From a virus: 27,859 nt of DNA. The notes beneath the pieces were generated by a model. It was not told the origin of the DNA. It saw only the letters and a program-made list of their open reading frames with translations, and ran no database searches. The translations under genes were made by a program, and so were the position numbers. The stretch lies in IMG/VR virus record IMGVR_UViG_3300021475_000294, positions 1 through 27,859 of that record; one strand, given 5' to 3'. Positions 1 through 7,709 of this stretch are shown here, in pieces (position 1 is the first letter of the stretch; each line of letters begins with the position of its first letter).

Positions 1-419
1 GGTGTCGCGCTCCACGGCACAACCAACAGGAGGTTCGTGATGAGTGGAGGCAACGGCGGCGGAGGCTGGTTGGGGTCGTAGGGAATGGCCCAGCTCATAT
101 CTACGGAGCCGGTCCCGGTTATCTGGTAGGCGTTGCACTGTACAACGTTGTTGTTGTCATCCATCACCGTCAGCGTATAGAACGTTCCGGCTGGAACTAT
201 CATGTCGTTGCCGTAGAGATTGGCTTCGAATCTGCCGTTGTCATCGACCGGAATCGGTTTCGTTGTAACTCTGGCCAGGAGCGATGTTCCCTGCACACGC
301 GGAATCTGGCTCCCGTATCCACACAGGGAAAACTTTACCGTCCCGTCCTCAAAAGTGTCCTGAAGCGTGGCTATATCCTGAAGGATTCCATAAACGAGGA
401 GAGGCGTCGGTGCGGCCAT
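1..419 (-). CDS. Tail fibre or receptor-binding-like protein, N-terminal part (cut by window edge)
   Basis: An open frame starts at ATG 419 and runs off the left end with no stop, giving about 139 residues. GAGG lies about nine bases before the start. The visible part looks like a beta-rich appendage domain: a segment around residues 25-45 (KFSLCGYGSQIPRVQGTS), then DDNGRFEANLYGNDMIVPAG, then a TFYTLTVMDDNNN strand, and then a proline hinge (NQPPPPLPP) near residue 127. Domains of this kind followed by a proline linker are common at the start of phage fibres and host-binding proteins, and the place after the lysis genes at the end of the structural block fits. The function is inferred from style and position, not from a recognised family. 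It could also be a structural decoration protein. Confidence 0.6.
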   Translation of the reverse strand, partial: MAAPTPLLVYGILQDIATLQDTFEDGTVKFSLCGYGSQIPRVQGTSLLARVTTKPIPVDDNGRFEANLYGNDMIVPAGTFYTLTVMDDNNNVVQCNAYQITGTGSVDMSWAIPYDPNQPPPPLPPLITNLLLVVPWSAT

Positions 420-430
420 GGCTTTTTACC

Positions 431-856
431 TCACGCAAAGAAATCAAACTGACCCACCTTCGCTATGCGCGGGTGGCTTTCAAGATCGCTCAACACGTTG
501 TCTTTGAACCACTGCCGGTTTACGTTGTGCAGCTCCGCGTAGTAGAGCGATTTATGTTCGTCGTTGTTCACGTCGCCATCATCTGCGATTCCGTAGTACA
601 CGTCATCGACGCCCAACAGAATTTTGCGAAACAGAACGTCGCGCGGATCGACTGCCGGCCGATTTTTCTGCACGGTCCCAACGTAGTCCGGCGCGGTCTC
701 GATGACTCTCTTCCAATCGCCTCCGTGCCATCCTGCATCCACGCGGTTCTTAAGCACCTGTGCAATCGCAAGCACCGTGCTCGCCGCGCCATCGTGATAC
801 GCCTCGTTTGCGGCGAAGTGGACGAGCCGGGCCTTGATGTAGTTCTCATACGTCAT
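431..856 (-). CDS. SleB-like cell-wall hydrolase
   Basis: 141 residues from ATG 856, whose ATGA overlaps the stop of the upstream muramidase gene. The pattern resembles the cell wall hydrolase SleB family (Hydrolase_2). An early acidic motif (HFAANEAYHDGAASTVLAIA, Glu18 as the candidate catalytic residue) is followed by VLKNRVDAG. A later LYYAELHN...W block leads to an ending with HPRIAKVGQFDFF that matches the family's usual C-terminal 'G.H.FY' theme. Such enzymes are lytic transglycosylases that cut peptidoglycan. Coupling to the endolysin gene implies lysis or virion-borne wall degradation. No signal peptide is seen. Family placement is from remembered motif layout only. Confidence 0.6.
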   Translation of the reverse strand: MTYENYIKARLVHFAANEAYHDGAASTVLAIAQVLKNRVDAGWHGGDWKRVIETAPDYVGTVQKNRPAVDPRDVLFRKILLGVDDVYYGIADDGDVNNDEHKSLYYAELHNVNRQWFKDNVLSDLESHPRIAKVGQFDFFA

Positions 857-1386
857 AGCTGCACCCGGTTCTTCATCCATCCAAAGATGAAACTCTCATT
901 CGCAACGCGACTCTCTGTGATGGCGAGATAGCGTTCGCCCTGGACGCAGTTGATTCCCTTCAGCAAAACCTCTTCGCCCTCCCTGCCTCGCGCCTTGATG
1001 AATTTGGCGAGTGCTTCGTGGGTGCGCGGTCCTATGATGCCGTCTATCGTCAGCTCCGGGTCTCTGCGATTGAATGCATTCAGCCAGCGTTGCAGCGTTC
1101 GCGCTCCAAACGCCGGTCCCATATTCACACCCATATCCGTCAGCTTCACGGCTATCGGCATGGAGATGACGGACAGTTGCGCGAATCTCGGCTTGTGCCA
1201 GTAGTCGGCCTTGAGGATGCGGACGGCTTCGTCGCGGGGAAGGTCGCGCATGTGGCCCTTGTAGCCATGTTCCCGCGCCACGCGCTCAGTGATGCCCCAG
1301 TTCGTCGGGCCTCCCCGGTCGTCGGGATGGTCAACATAGCCGCCTTCCTTGCCAAGTATTTCTTCGATGATGGAGTCGAGTGTCAT
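853..1386 (-). CDS. Endolysin, GH108-type N-acetylmuramidase with peptidoglycan-binding tail
   Basis: 177 residues, starting at ATG 1386 in an ATGA overlap with the lipoprotein gene. The N-terminus has the signature of the glycoside hydrolase 108 family: EGGYVDHPDDRGGPTNWGIT at residues 14-33. Glu14 is the expected catalytic acid for cutting the MurNAc-GlcNAc bond. The second half (about residues 85-160, GARTLQRWLNAFN ... IDGIIGPRTHEAL) matches the peptidoglycan-binding domain that usually follows this catalytic domain. The length is normal for the family. There is no signal peptide, so export should need a holin, and none lies directly beside it. The neighbours, a lipoprotein upstream and a second wall hydrolase downstream, form a lysis cassette. 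Confidence 0.92.
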   Translation of the reverse strand: MTLDSIIEEILGKEGGYVDHPDDRGGPTNWGITERVAREHGYKGHMRDLPRDEAVRILKADYWHKPRFAQLSVISMPIAVKLTDMGVNMGPAFGARTLQRWLNAFNRRDPELTIDGIIGPRTHEALAKFIKARGREGEEVLLKGINCVQGERYLAITESRVANESFIFGWMKNRVQL

Positions 1387-1634
1387 TTGTGTTTTGCCTT
1401 TGCGTCGAGTGCTCTCTGTTCGGCTACTGCTTCCTCACAAACCTGCAACGGGTCGATGCTGGCTCCCGGAGCCTTTACGCCGGGCTGCGCGAGTGCCGCA
1501 CACTGCACCTCCGGGGGCTGCGGTTTGCCTAAGCTCGATGCTGTGTGCGCGGACGATCCAACGTTCACCATCATGATGTCGTAGCATCCTGTGGTTGCAA
1601 GGCAGAGGAGTGCAACAAGGATTCGCGTCTTCAT
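1383..1634 (-). CDS. Small lipoprotein, possible outer-membrane spanin (Rz1-like)
   Basis: 83 residues from ATG 1634 (ATGA overlap with the upstream gene). The start is a classic export leader, MKTR followed by ILVALLCLATTGC, with a probable lipidated cysteine at residue 17. The box is slightly off consensus, with threonine at minus 3. The mature part contains a small proline-rich stretch (GKPQPPEVQ), two further cysteines and a charged helical tail. Position immediately before the endolysin and small size suggest an outer-membrane spanin subunit that disrupts the outer membrane at lysis. No inner-membrane partner is recognised next to it, so the spanin role is inference. A general phage lipoprotein is the alternative. 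Confidence 0.6.
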   Translation of the reverse strand: MKTRILVALLCLATTGCYDIMMVNVGSSAHTASSLGKPQPPEVQCAALAQPGVKAPGASIDPLQVCEEAVAEQRALDAKAKHK

Positions 1635-2365
1635 TGCGTCAGTCCCTTCCTGATGGCGCGGTGGCTCTGGAGATACTGGCGATAGAGTTCGCTGGCCGGG
1701 TTCAACACAACCGGGCCAAAGGCTCTATCCACTTCTTCTTCGGTGATGACATCTTTCAGAATCATTTGCAGCAAAGCTGTCCTCCAGCCACGCAATCTTT
1801 CGGTGGTGGGTACGTCCCACTCGTTGAAATTCATCACGCTCCACTCGGGTCCGCATGGATATTGCAGGGACGTAATCAGCTTCACGCGGCGGGTTTGCGT
1901 TTTGGTATCTTTCACCCATCCGAAGATCCCGATGCGTCCCTTTATGGCTTCGTCTCCTAACCAGATTCGTGCCACGTCGCGCGGCTTCTTCACCTGTACG
2001 GGCTTGCCTGTGATGTCGTCGGCCATCGTGACGTAGTACACAGGCGCTTCGATCCGCGCATCCACTCCGCCTCTCTGTAGTTTTCGCATCACATCATGCG
2101 GATGCATAATGTTGACGACGCGACGGGCGATGTTCTCCTCGCCCATCCATCGCTCCTGTCCTTTCCATCGGCTCTTGCGAACGGGGTCGGAGTTGTAGGC
2201 TTTCGCATACGCCTCGTCCACCAGGTCCTCCATCTCCGGTGTCGAGTCGCCGTCTTTGGGCAGAGAGTTGTAGTAATCAAGTTCCTCCGCAGATAGTGAC
2301 AGCTCCTCGTCATAACTGGTGGTGACGCGCTTGAAGTTCGAAAATATTTGTCCGGCTTCCGGCAT
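1631..2365 (-). CDS. Conserved-looking phage protein of unknown function (244 aa)
   Basis: Starts at ATG 2365, with AAGGAG about eight bases before it. The stop overlaps the lipoprotein start. The sequence is soluble and mixed alpha/beta. It has an acidic N-terminal third (SYDEELSLSAEELDYYNSLP), a central basic RRVVNIMHPHDVMRKLQRGG stretch, and a C-terminal helical part (ERLRGWRTALLQMILKDVIT) ending in LYRQYLQSHRA. Proteins with such a GWRT...L...G.LTEE tail are common in short-tailed phages, but I know no assigned role. Its place between ejection-type genes and the lysis cassette suggests a virion or assembly role. No catalytic motif is recognised. Confidence 0.75.
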   Translation of the reverse strand: MPEAGQIFSNFKRVTTSYDEELSLSAEELDYYNSLPKDGDSTPEMEDLVDEAYAKAYNSDPVRKSRWKGQERWMGEENIARRVVNIMHPHDVMRKLQRGGVDARIEAPVYYVTMADDITGKPVQVKKPRDVARIWLGDEAIKGRIGIFGWVKDTKTQTRRVKLITSLQYPCGPEWSVMNFNEWDVPTTERLRGWRTALLQMILKDVITEEEVDRAFGPVVLNPASELYRQYLQSHRAIRKGLTQ

Positions 2366-2369
2366 CGCG

Positions 2370-2519
2370 TTAGCTCCTTCTCCTGCCGGGTTTGAGTCCT
2401 ATCGTGTGCAGTGCTTTTCCAGTTGCGCCAATGCTCTTTCCATTGGGTTCGGGCTTCACCGTGCGAACCTTCTGCGTCCTCGGTTTCGGACTCGTGATTC
2501 CTACCGTTTTCCCTGACAT
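2370..2519 (-). CDS. Possible internal start: 49-aa basic proline-rich product
   Basis: Inside the 98-residue frame an ATG at 2519 has an excellent ribosome site, AAGGAGG eight bases before it, inherited from the 27-base repeat. The product would be very basic and low in hydrophobic residues (SPKPRTQKVRTVKPEPNGKS, ending KPGRRRS). It may be made as a separate polypeptide in addition to, or in place of, the longer one. This is inference from the ribosome site alone. Confidence 0.35.
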   Translation of the reverse strand: MSGKTVGITSPKPRTQKVRTVKPEPNGKSIGATGKALHTIGLKPGRRRS

Positions 2520-2666
2520 CGCTGTTTCCTCCTTAGCGTTTTCTGCGTCGTGCTCTTGTTCGTTGCCCAACTCGTTCAACATCTCTAAATACTTCTCCCT
2601 CAAAACTGGCGGCATGTACGTGTTATATGAGCGAAGCTTGCCCAGAATCTCCTTTTTCGTGGCCAT
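2370..2666 (-). CDS. Small basic phage protein (98 aa), possibly a fusion of two short genes
   Basis: The start at ATG 2666 is supported by GGAGGG eight bases upstream, directly after the stop of the 61-residue basic gene. The N-terminal half (MATKKEILGKLRSYNTYMPP...LNELGNEQ) is helical. The C-terminal half (from MSGKTVGITSPKPRTQKV) is lysine/arginine- and proline-rich. The middle (about residues 38-49, EHDAENAKEETA) is encoded by a near copy of the end of the previous gene, including its GGAGG ribosome site, but read in another frame. A one-frame shift there would end the first half at TAA just before an AAGGAGG...ATG. This suggests an in-frame merger of two genes, or internal initiation. 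The function is unknown. Confidence 0.65.
   Translation of the reverse strand: MATKKEILGKLRSYNTYMPPVLREKYLEMLNELGNEQEHDAENAKEETAMSGKTVGITSPKPRTQKVRTVKPEPNGKSIGATGKALHTIGLKPGRRRS
2528..2554. repeat. 27-base direct repeat, copy A (inside coding frame)
   Basis: An exact 27-base match to 2676-2702. On the minus strand it contains ACGCTAAGGAGG, a stop codon plus ribosome site in copy B. Here the same bases are read through in another frame inside the 98-residue gene. Confidence 0.9.
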
Positions 2667-2675
2667 CACTCCGGC

Positions 2676-2702
2676 CCTCCTTAGCGTTTTCTGCGTCGTG
2701 CT
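2676..2702. repeat. 27-base direct repeat, copy B (gene end plus ribosome site)
   Basis: An exact match to 2528-2554. Here, on the minus strand, it encodes the last residues (ARRRKR) and TAA stop of the 61-residue basic gene, followed by the GGAGG that serves the next gene. Confidence 0.9.
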
Positions 2703-2866
2703 GCTCTTGCTACGTTCTGCGCAAAGATGGCTTTCTTCGCGGCTTTGCCGCCCTTCTTCTTCGCGGCTGCAATCTTCTTTTTCGTGGCTTTGCCGAAGCT
2801 TCCCAGCGTGCCTTTGCGCTTCATCTTCCTGACGGCTTTCTGAATCCATTTCTTTTTGGTCGCCAT
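2681..2866 (-). CDS. Very basic 61-aa protein, probable nucleic-acid-binding virion protein
   Basis: ATG 2866 overlaps the previous stop (TGATG), with AGGAGG six bases upstream. The product is dominated by lysine, arginine and alanine (KKKWIQKAVRKMKRKG, ATKKKIAAAKKKGGKAAKK, ARAARRRKR). It is probably helical and DNA-binding, like small basic proteins found among the internal or ejection genes of many short-tailed phages. I see no zinc, HU or other named domain. Its location directly after two ejection-type genes suggests it is packaged with, or helps condense, phage DNA. That role is inference. Confidence 0.75.
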   Translation of the reverse strand: MATKKKWIQKAVRKMKRKGTLGSFGKATKKKIAAAKKKGGKAAKKAIFAQNVARAARRRKR

Positions 2867-4560
2867 CACTGCCCTCCTGTCTGTGGCTGCGGTGCATTCG
2901 CCTGGTCGCGTTCCGTCTCGTGATTGATCGCTGCGGCCATCAGCGTAGCGGCGTAGCGCGTGGACACGTTGCCTTTGGCCGCATAGGTCGCCATCTTCAC
3001 AAGTCGGGGTTTGGTGGCCACATACTTCAACAGGTTTTCGGCGGTGGCGTTCGCGGCTCCCACGGCTGTACCTGCCGCGTAACCCATTCCCGCTGTCTTC
3101 GCCCATCCTGAAGGCAGGAACGTTCCCAACATGCCGGATGCCCATGAAGTCTTGGAGCCTGTCGCGTGAGCGCGTGTGGCTATCTCTTTCATCACATCTA
3201 CAAGCCGCTGATTCTGGACTGGATTCTTCGCGGTCTGCGCAAGGTCATAGAGTGAGTTCAATCCGTCCTGGCCCATAAGGTCCACCATGCGTTGATGGCC
3301 TATGCTGTTATCGCTCGTTAGGTTCTTCAGTTGTGTTTCGAGGTCTGCACCAGTGAAGGTGTTTGAGCTGCCACGCATCGCAGCGGCCTCGGGTGCGCCG
3401 AAGTCAAAAGCTTTGACAAGACCGTTATGAATCTTCTGCAACGTGAATTTGTCATGGAAGGCGTCCTGCGCCCGGTCGGTCGCTTCCTTCACGGCTTGCC
3501 CGTAGTTGGCATCATCAAAGCCGGTCGATAGCGAGTCGAGATTCGTTTGCGCCTCCGCTATCGCGTCTTTGTCTCCGCTGTCCTTGGCATCCTGTACGGC
3601 TTTGTTTGCGGCTCTCCATCTGCCATCGGTCACGCGGTCGGCTTCGTCATAGATGGAGCTGGCATTTTGCTCTAGCTGTTTAGCTGCCTGTCCATAGTCC
3701 GCGACTGGCGTGGCTACTCGGTTCCCACCCATACGGTCCAGTGCGCGTTGCAGGGTGCTGGTGGCTCCGCTTGCAAAGGTCTCCGGCGCAGCTTCGCTGG
3801 CGGCTTTCTGACTCAGGATTTTGGAGACTGCCTCGCTTGCCGCCTGTCCAGCTTCGCGGACTAATCCGGCTCCTCCTCCTAACACTGCGCCCGTCACGCC
3901 TCCTGCCACGGCTCCGGTCGCGGTTGCTTTCGGATCGCCTCCGCTTTCGACGGCTGATAGGGTCGCGTTTGGCACGGCTGCTTCTGTGGCTCCCGTCGCC
4001 GTATCCACGCCGATGCGTTTAAGCATGTTGAGTAGGCCGGGATTTTTTTCCAGCGTCTTGATATTTCTGCCGATGGCTGCGATTCGATCACCAACGGACA
4101 TGCCTGCGGTGGCTCCCTCTTCTCCCCATAGTTCAGGGGATGCAAGCGCGAGCATGTCTACCCCGAATCCTCCGGCCTGTTCCTGCGGAGTTGTCGGCGT
4201 TGAGCTGTCTCGCAAGTGGGACGCCAGGGCCTGCACTTCGGGTACGAGTGCCGTGTTTCTCGCCGGGTCTGTCGTGAGACCTGGAACGATGGGCGAATTT
4301 GCCAGGTCCATCAATCCCGCCGCAAGCGTTTTCACTTTTTTCCATGCGCCTTCGGCTACGCTTCCCGGTGGGCCTGCCGATAAAGTTGACTGCGCCACGG
4401 TCGGCGTCGGCGGTGGTGTCGGGGATGGCTGTTGCGCTGACGCGACCGGCGCGACTGTTCCGCCATAGGCCGCATATGGGTCTGCGGCTGCTGTTGGCGG
4501 CGTCTGGGCTGCTACCTGTCCGCCATAGGCTGCATACGGGTCTGTTGCTGGGTCGGCCAT
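2866..4560 (-). CDS. Internal virion / ejection-type protein (564 aa)
   Basis: The start at ATG 4560 lies in a TGATG overlap with the upstream gene. The N-terminus carries two copies of DPYAAYGG (residues about 7-14 and 27-34) separated by alanine/threonine/proline-rich linker. A large Ala/Gly-rich helical body follows, with a glycine-rich stretch (AVAGGVTGAVLGGGAGLVRE) that could be membrane-interacting. The central region (about residues 300-360) has charged coiled-coil character, and the C-terminus has a small hydrophobic AGMGYAAGTAVGAAN segment. Length, composition and place after another Ala-rich large protein match ejection (internal virion) proteins that form a channel for DNA entry. 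No enzymatic domain is visible. The role is inferred from composition and context. Confidence 0.7.
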   Translation of the reverse strand: MADPATDPYAAYGGQVAAQTPPTAAADPYAAYGGTVAPVASAQQPSPTPPPTPTVAQSTLSAGPPGSVAEGAWKKVKTLAAGLMDLANSPIVPGLTTDPARNTALVPEVQALASHLRDSSTPTTPQEQAGGFGVDMLALASPELWGEEGATAGMSVGDRIAAIGRNIKTLEKNPGLLNMLKRIGVDTATGATEAAVPNATLSAVESGGDPKATATGAVAGGVTGAVLGGGAGLVREAGQAASEAVSKILSQKAASEAAPETFASGATSTLQRALDRMGGNRVATPVADYGQAAKQLEQNASSIYDEADRVTDGRWRAANKAVQDAKDSGDKDAIAEAQTNLDSLSTGFDDANYGQAVKEATDRAQDAFHDKFTLQKIHNGLVKAFDFGAPEAAAMRGSSNTFTGADLETQLKNLTSDNSIGHQRMVDLMGQDGLNSLYDLAQTAKNPVQNQRLVDVMKEIATRAHATGSKTSWASGMLGTFLPSGWAKTAGMGYAAGTAVGAANATAENLLKYVATKPRLVKMATYAAKGNVSTRYAATLMAAAINHETERDQANAPQPQTGGQ

Positions 4561-6563
4561 CAAAATACCTTCGCGTTAGGATTCTCGTGCTGAAATTTTG
4601 CTAGTGCAGAACGCGGTATGTGTCCCGGTTGCTGGCCCGGAATCTGAACGGTTACAAGATCATTTGCGGATGGTGCTGCCGGAGCTGCTGGCGCGGCTGC
4701 TGGCGCGGCTCCGCCTCCCGGCGCTGGTGTGGGTGTCGCTCCCAGCAGACTTTCCAAAGCGGAGTTGGGTGAGACTGCACCTCGCGGCATTGCGGAAGCC
4801 CATTGTGTCTGATAGCTGGCGAGCTTGCCGTTCAGCAGTCTGCGAAACTCTCCGATGCTTCCGCGCAATGCGCCGGGTGAATCGCTTTCATTGATGAGTC
4901 CCTGCATTTGATCGTGTTCGCCCAGGCTGATTGCGCCTCCCTTGTATGCCTTGGCTACTTCATCGCTCACGGCGCTACGCGCCGATTCAAAGGCGCGAAG
5001 GTCTGGATTGGTGGCGCGGGTGGCCGTGTTCTTCGCCCAATTGATCGCGGAGCCTATGAGCGGGACCGTAACGTTATCGGGAATCGTCCTCTCCAGCTCG
5101 TCAAGGTGATTCCGTGCCGTGCCGATGAAGTTGAGTCCCACGCCTCCGGCTCCTGATGTCATAAACTGCCGCATCTTCTGGTAGGTGGGGTACTGCGTGG
5201 AGTCGTAATCGGGGTAGACCTGATTGACCATACCCATGATGCGCTGGCCTTCCTTGGTGAAGCGGCTGGGCGGTGCCTGGCGTCCTTCGCCGATGGCTTT
5301 TACGGTCGCGGCGTCTCCGGTCGGCAATGCTGCCAGCGCGTCCGGTCCTGTCGCTCCGCCTGTTGAAACTGCTCCTCCCGCTGCTGGTGCGCGTCCGGCT
5401 GCTTTCAACGCCAGTTCGTTCTTCTGGATCGCGGCGGCGGAGTCGAGGAGAGCCTGTTTCTTAACCGGATCGGTCTCCTGTCCGGCTGCGATGAGCGCGG
5501 CTTGTGCGGTGGTCGGCGTCTTCTCCGTCTCTGGCTTGTGGTTTTTGTCCCACGCATTTTTCATGTCGAAATACTGCGCAATGGTGGCTTGCTGGGCTAA
5601 CCGGATCGCGCCTTTTTTCTGTGACTGCGGGGCGATGTCGTCGGACCCCAGGGCGGGTGCGCCCGTTTTCGGGTCCACTTCGATCTTGAAAGCCTGTTCC
5701 ACCTTGTCGTTTTTGCGGTTGTCGTCTCCCTGGTCCACCAGAAAGGCGTGGAGCTGTACGGTTCCTTTCGCATCCGCCGTGGGAATGATCTTGAGGGCTT
5801 GATTGGTGTGGCCCTGAAGTATGGCGGGATTGTCCTGGACTGCCTTCATGATGCTGGGCATGTCGGTAAACGATCCAAGGTCGGTTGTGTTCGGACTGTT
5901 TTGAATGGAGTCAGCCGCGCTTTGCAACAGACTCGCTTCCTGTGTTCCCAGCGTCAGTCCTGCTTCGCGGTTGGCCAGTCCGGCTCCGACAATTTTCTGG
6001 TGGACGAGAGCGTTGTTGGCATCGGCGAGCTGCTGCGCACTCATGTTCGCGGCTTCTGCGTTCGCCTGGGCAAGCTGCTGCTGGGGAATGTTCTGCCCTG
6101 TCTGGAAGCCTGTCGCTAACGCTCTGGCGGAGCCGCCCGGTCCCTGTCCTGCGGCGTAGCCTTTGGCGGCTCCCCCCAGCACGGCGGACGCGATGCGTCC
6201 CCACTTCTCTCCGCTCGTCGCCGGATCGTGGGTGACGGTCACGTTTCCGGTCTGCGCATCGCGGGTGACATGGACGCTGGTATCTCCGGCGAGAATGTCG
6301 GTCGCTTTATCCATGATGTTCGCAAGCCAGTTGTGATGAGCTGCGGCCATGCGAATCTCGGGGTCCTGGTAGGCGTCCATCGGCTGCTGCTGGACCATGG
6401 CGGTTGCGGGGTCGGCTCCCGGCTGCACGCCGGACGGCGGGGGAGAGTTCACATTGACCGTCTGGCCGGAGTCCTGCACGGGAATTGTCGCCGTCGCCTC
6501 GGGGTTCTGAGCAAGATCAACGGGGGTGTTTTGAACGCCTAGAATATCGGCTGCGGTGGCCAT
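4560..6563 (-). CDS. Internal virion / ejection-type protein (667 aa)
   Basis: ATG 6563 follows AAGGGAG at a good distance, ten bases after the previous stop. The N-terminal 70 residues are disordered and Pro/Gln-rich. A glycine-rich segment near residues 125-150 (RIASAVLGGAAKGYAAGQGP) and long Ala/Gln-rich helices (QLAQANAEAANMSAQQLADA) follow. The second half is helical and charged, with low-complexity Ala/Pro linkers near the end (PAPGGGAAPAAAPAAPAAPS). This resembles large ejection proteins of podoviruses, which are packaged in the capsid and released into the envelope before DNA. The last about 35 residues (VQIPGQQPGHIPRSALAKFQ) look like a small separate terminal domain. No lytic transglycosylase motif is apparent. 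Confidence 0.7.
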   Translation of the reverse strand: MATAADILGVQNTPVDLAQNPEATATIPVQDSGQTVNVNSPPPSGVQPGADPATAMVQQQPMDAYQDPEIRMAAAHHNWLANIMDKATDILAGDTSVHVTRDAQTGNVTVTHDPATSGEKWGRIASAVLGGAAKGYAAGQGPGGSARALATGFQTGQNIPQQQLAQANAEAANMSAQQLADANNALVHQKIVGAGLANREAGLTLGTQEASLLQSAADSIQNSPNTTDLGSFTDMPSIMKAVQDNPAILQGHTNQALKIIPTADAKGTVQLHAFLVDQGDDNRKNDKVEQAFKIEVDPKTGAPALGSDDIAPQSQKKGAIRLAQQATIAQYFDMKNAWDKNHKPETEKTPTTAQAALIAAGQETDPVKKQALLDSAAAIQKNELALKAAGRAPAAGGAVSTGGATGPDALAALPTGDAATVKAIGEGRQAPPSRFTKEGQRIMGMVNQVYPDYDSTQYPTYQKMRQFMTSGAGGVGLNFIGTARNHLDELERTIPDNVTVPLIGSAINWAKNTATRATNPDLRAFESARSAVSDEVAKAYKGGAISLGEHDQMQGLINESDSPGALRGSIGEFRRLLNGKLASYQTQWASAMPRGAVSPNSALESLLGATPTPAPGGGAAPAAAPAAPAAPSANDLVTVQIPGQQPGHIPRSALAKFQHENPNAKVF

Positions 6564-6573
6564 GGCTGCTCCC

Positions 6574-7197
6574 TTATGTCCATATCTTGTTCAACAGATT
6601 GCTTCCGGTCGCGCCTCCCAGAAGTGCTCCGGCTGCACCAAAGGCCGCGTTCCAGGGGCTGTTGCTGGCGAGAGCAAGATTGGTTGCGGACGTGGACGCT
6701 CCGCTCCCGGCTGTGTTGACGGTGCTTCCGAACGTGGTCGGGTTGAGGGTGTTGGCCGTGCTGCCTAGAATCCCCGCCGCCTGTTGCCAGTTTTGATACC
6801 CCTGCGCGTAGTTGGCCTGGGTAATCGTGTTTTGGCCCGTCGCCCTTTGAGCTGCGGCCTGGTTCGCATTCTGCGCGAGAAGGGTGGAATCAACGCTTGA
6901 AGGCAGGAGCGTGTTGCCTCCTCCACGAGCTGCCAGAATGTCTGCGGTTGCTTTTTGCGCCTGCGCATAATTGGTGGCCACATTCTCCGTGTTCTGGGTC
7001 TGAAGTGCGTTCTCTTCCGTGGGGGCAAACCCGGTCTGGCTCGGCCCTGCCTGAAGGATCGGCGTAAAGGCACTCGTCAAGGCTCCGGTGATGGCCTGAT
7101 TTTCCCCGAAAACGGTGCTGTACTGCTGGGTGAGCTGCTGGTAAAAGGCGTTTTGCTCATTCGTGACATCCTCTTGCTGCTGATTTGAGCCGCACAT
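6574..7197 (-). CDS. Internal virion protein, Gln/Ala-rich (207 aa)
   Basis: ATG 7197 begins MCGSNQQQEDVTNEQNAFYQ. The protein is rich in Gln, Asn, Ala and Thr, with long amphipathic helix potential (residues 8-120) and a glycine-rich end (AAFGAAGALLGGATGSN). It is the first of three successive proteins of this style (207, 667 and 564 residues), the usual pattern for the three ejection proteins of short-tailed phages. The role is assigned from order and composition. No domain is named. Confidence 0.65.
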   Translation of the reverse strand: MCGSNQQQEDVTNEQNAFYQQLTQQYSTVFGENQAITGALTSAFTPILQAGPSQTGFAPTEENALQTQNTENVATNYAQAQKATADILAARGGGNTLLPSSVDSTLLAQNANQAAAQRATGQNTITQANYAQGYQNWQQAAGILGSTANTLNPTTFGSTVNTAGSGASTSATNLALASNSPWNAAFGAAGALLGGATGSNLLNKIWT

Positions 7198-7202
7198 GGC
7201 AG

Positions 7203-7709
7203 TTATCCTTCCTTATGCGATGGCTGTGGGTAGCGTCCCCAATCAGTCGTGTGGCGTCCGATGGGGTTTATTGGCCCTATCTCTCGTAGAAGCTCCATCG
7301 GACTCTCCCTGAAGCCAAGCCGCCGTTTGGCAAAAGCGGTCAGTTCGGGTCCGGCTGTGTCAAAAATGATCTGGCGGAAGCTGTTTTGCCGGAGCATCGC
7401 TTCAATCCACGCAAAACCCTTCAGCAAAGCCAGCCGGTTACGGTGCTTTTCCTCCCTGGTCTCGCTGGACGCAAACTGCACGCTCAGTCTGACCGCGACC
7501 TGGGTCTTGAAATAGAGAAGGACGTTGCCGTGTTCGTCTTCCAAAGCCCATGCGTCCTCACCCGGCATCAGCTTCAGAAAGTAATCGGGGGTCATCCGGC
7601 CCTTGTGGTAGGCGTCTTCCTCTATAAGGTTGTCGAGATAGGCGCGGTCGGCTTCGCTCATGGGTCTTACTACATAGTCGTCAAAGTGGAATTGGGGCTG
7701 AGTGCTCAT
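7203..7709 (-). CDS. GNAT-fold-like protein (possible N-acetyltransferase), 168 aa
   Basis: ATG 7709 overlaps the upstream stop (ATGA). The layout resembles GNAT proteins. An N-terminal VVRPMSEADRAYLDNLI block is followed by a strand pair (DAWALEDEHGNVLLYFKTQ), a second strand (VAVRLSVQFA), a long helix (LALLKGFAWIEAMLRQNSF) and the strand/helix RQIIFDTAGPELTAFAKRRL. The end, GFRESPMELLREI, is typical of the family's last strand. The acetyl-CoA pyrophosphate loop (Q/RxxGxG/A) is not clear, so it may be a structural, non-catalytic relative. Such proteins recur in structural operons of short-tailed phages. The substrate is unknown. Confidence 0.5.
   Translation of the reverse strand: MSTQPQFHFDDYVVRPMSEADRAYLDNLIEEDAYHKGRMTPDYFLKLMPGEDAWALEDEHGNVLLYFKTQVAVRLSVQFASSETREEKHRNRLALLKGFAWIEAMLRQNSFRQIIFDTAGPELTAFAKRRLGFRESPMELLREIGPINPIGRHTTDWGRYPQPSHKEG

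Noticed and set aside
284-931. Long plus-strand frame (215 codons) at the left end
   Set aside because: It lies opposite the SleB-like gene and the fibre start, has no ribosome site, and its product lacks protein-like patterns. It is an antisense shadow.
3821-4468. 215-codon plus-strand frame inside the ejection protein gene
   Set aside because: It is antisense to an Ala/Gly-rich gene, which often produces long false frames on the opposite strand.
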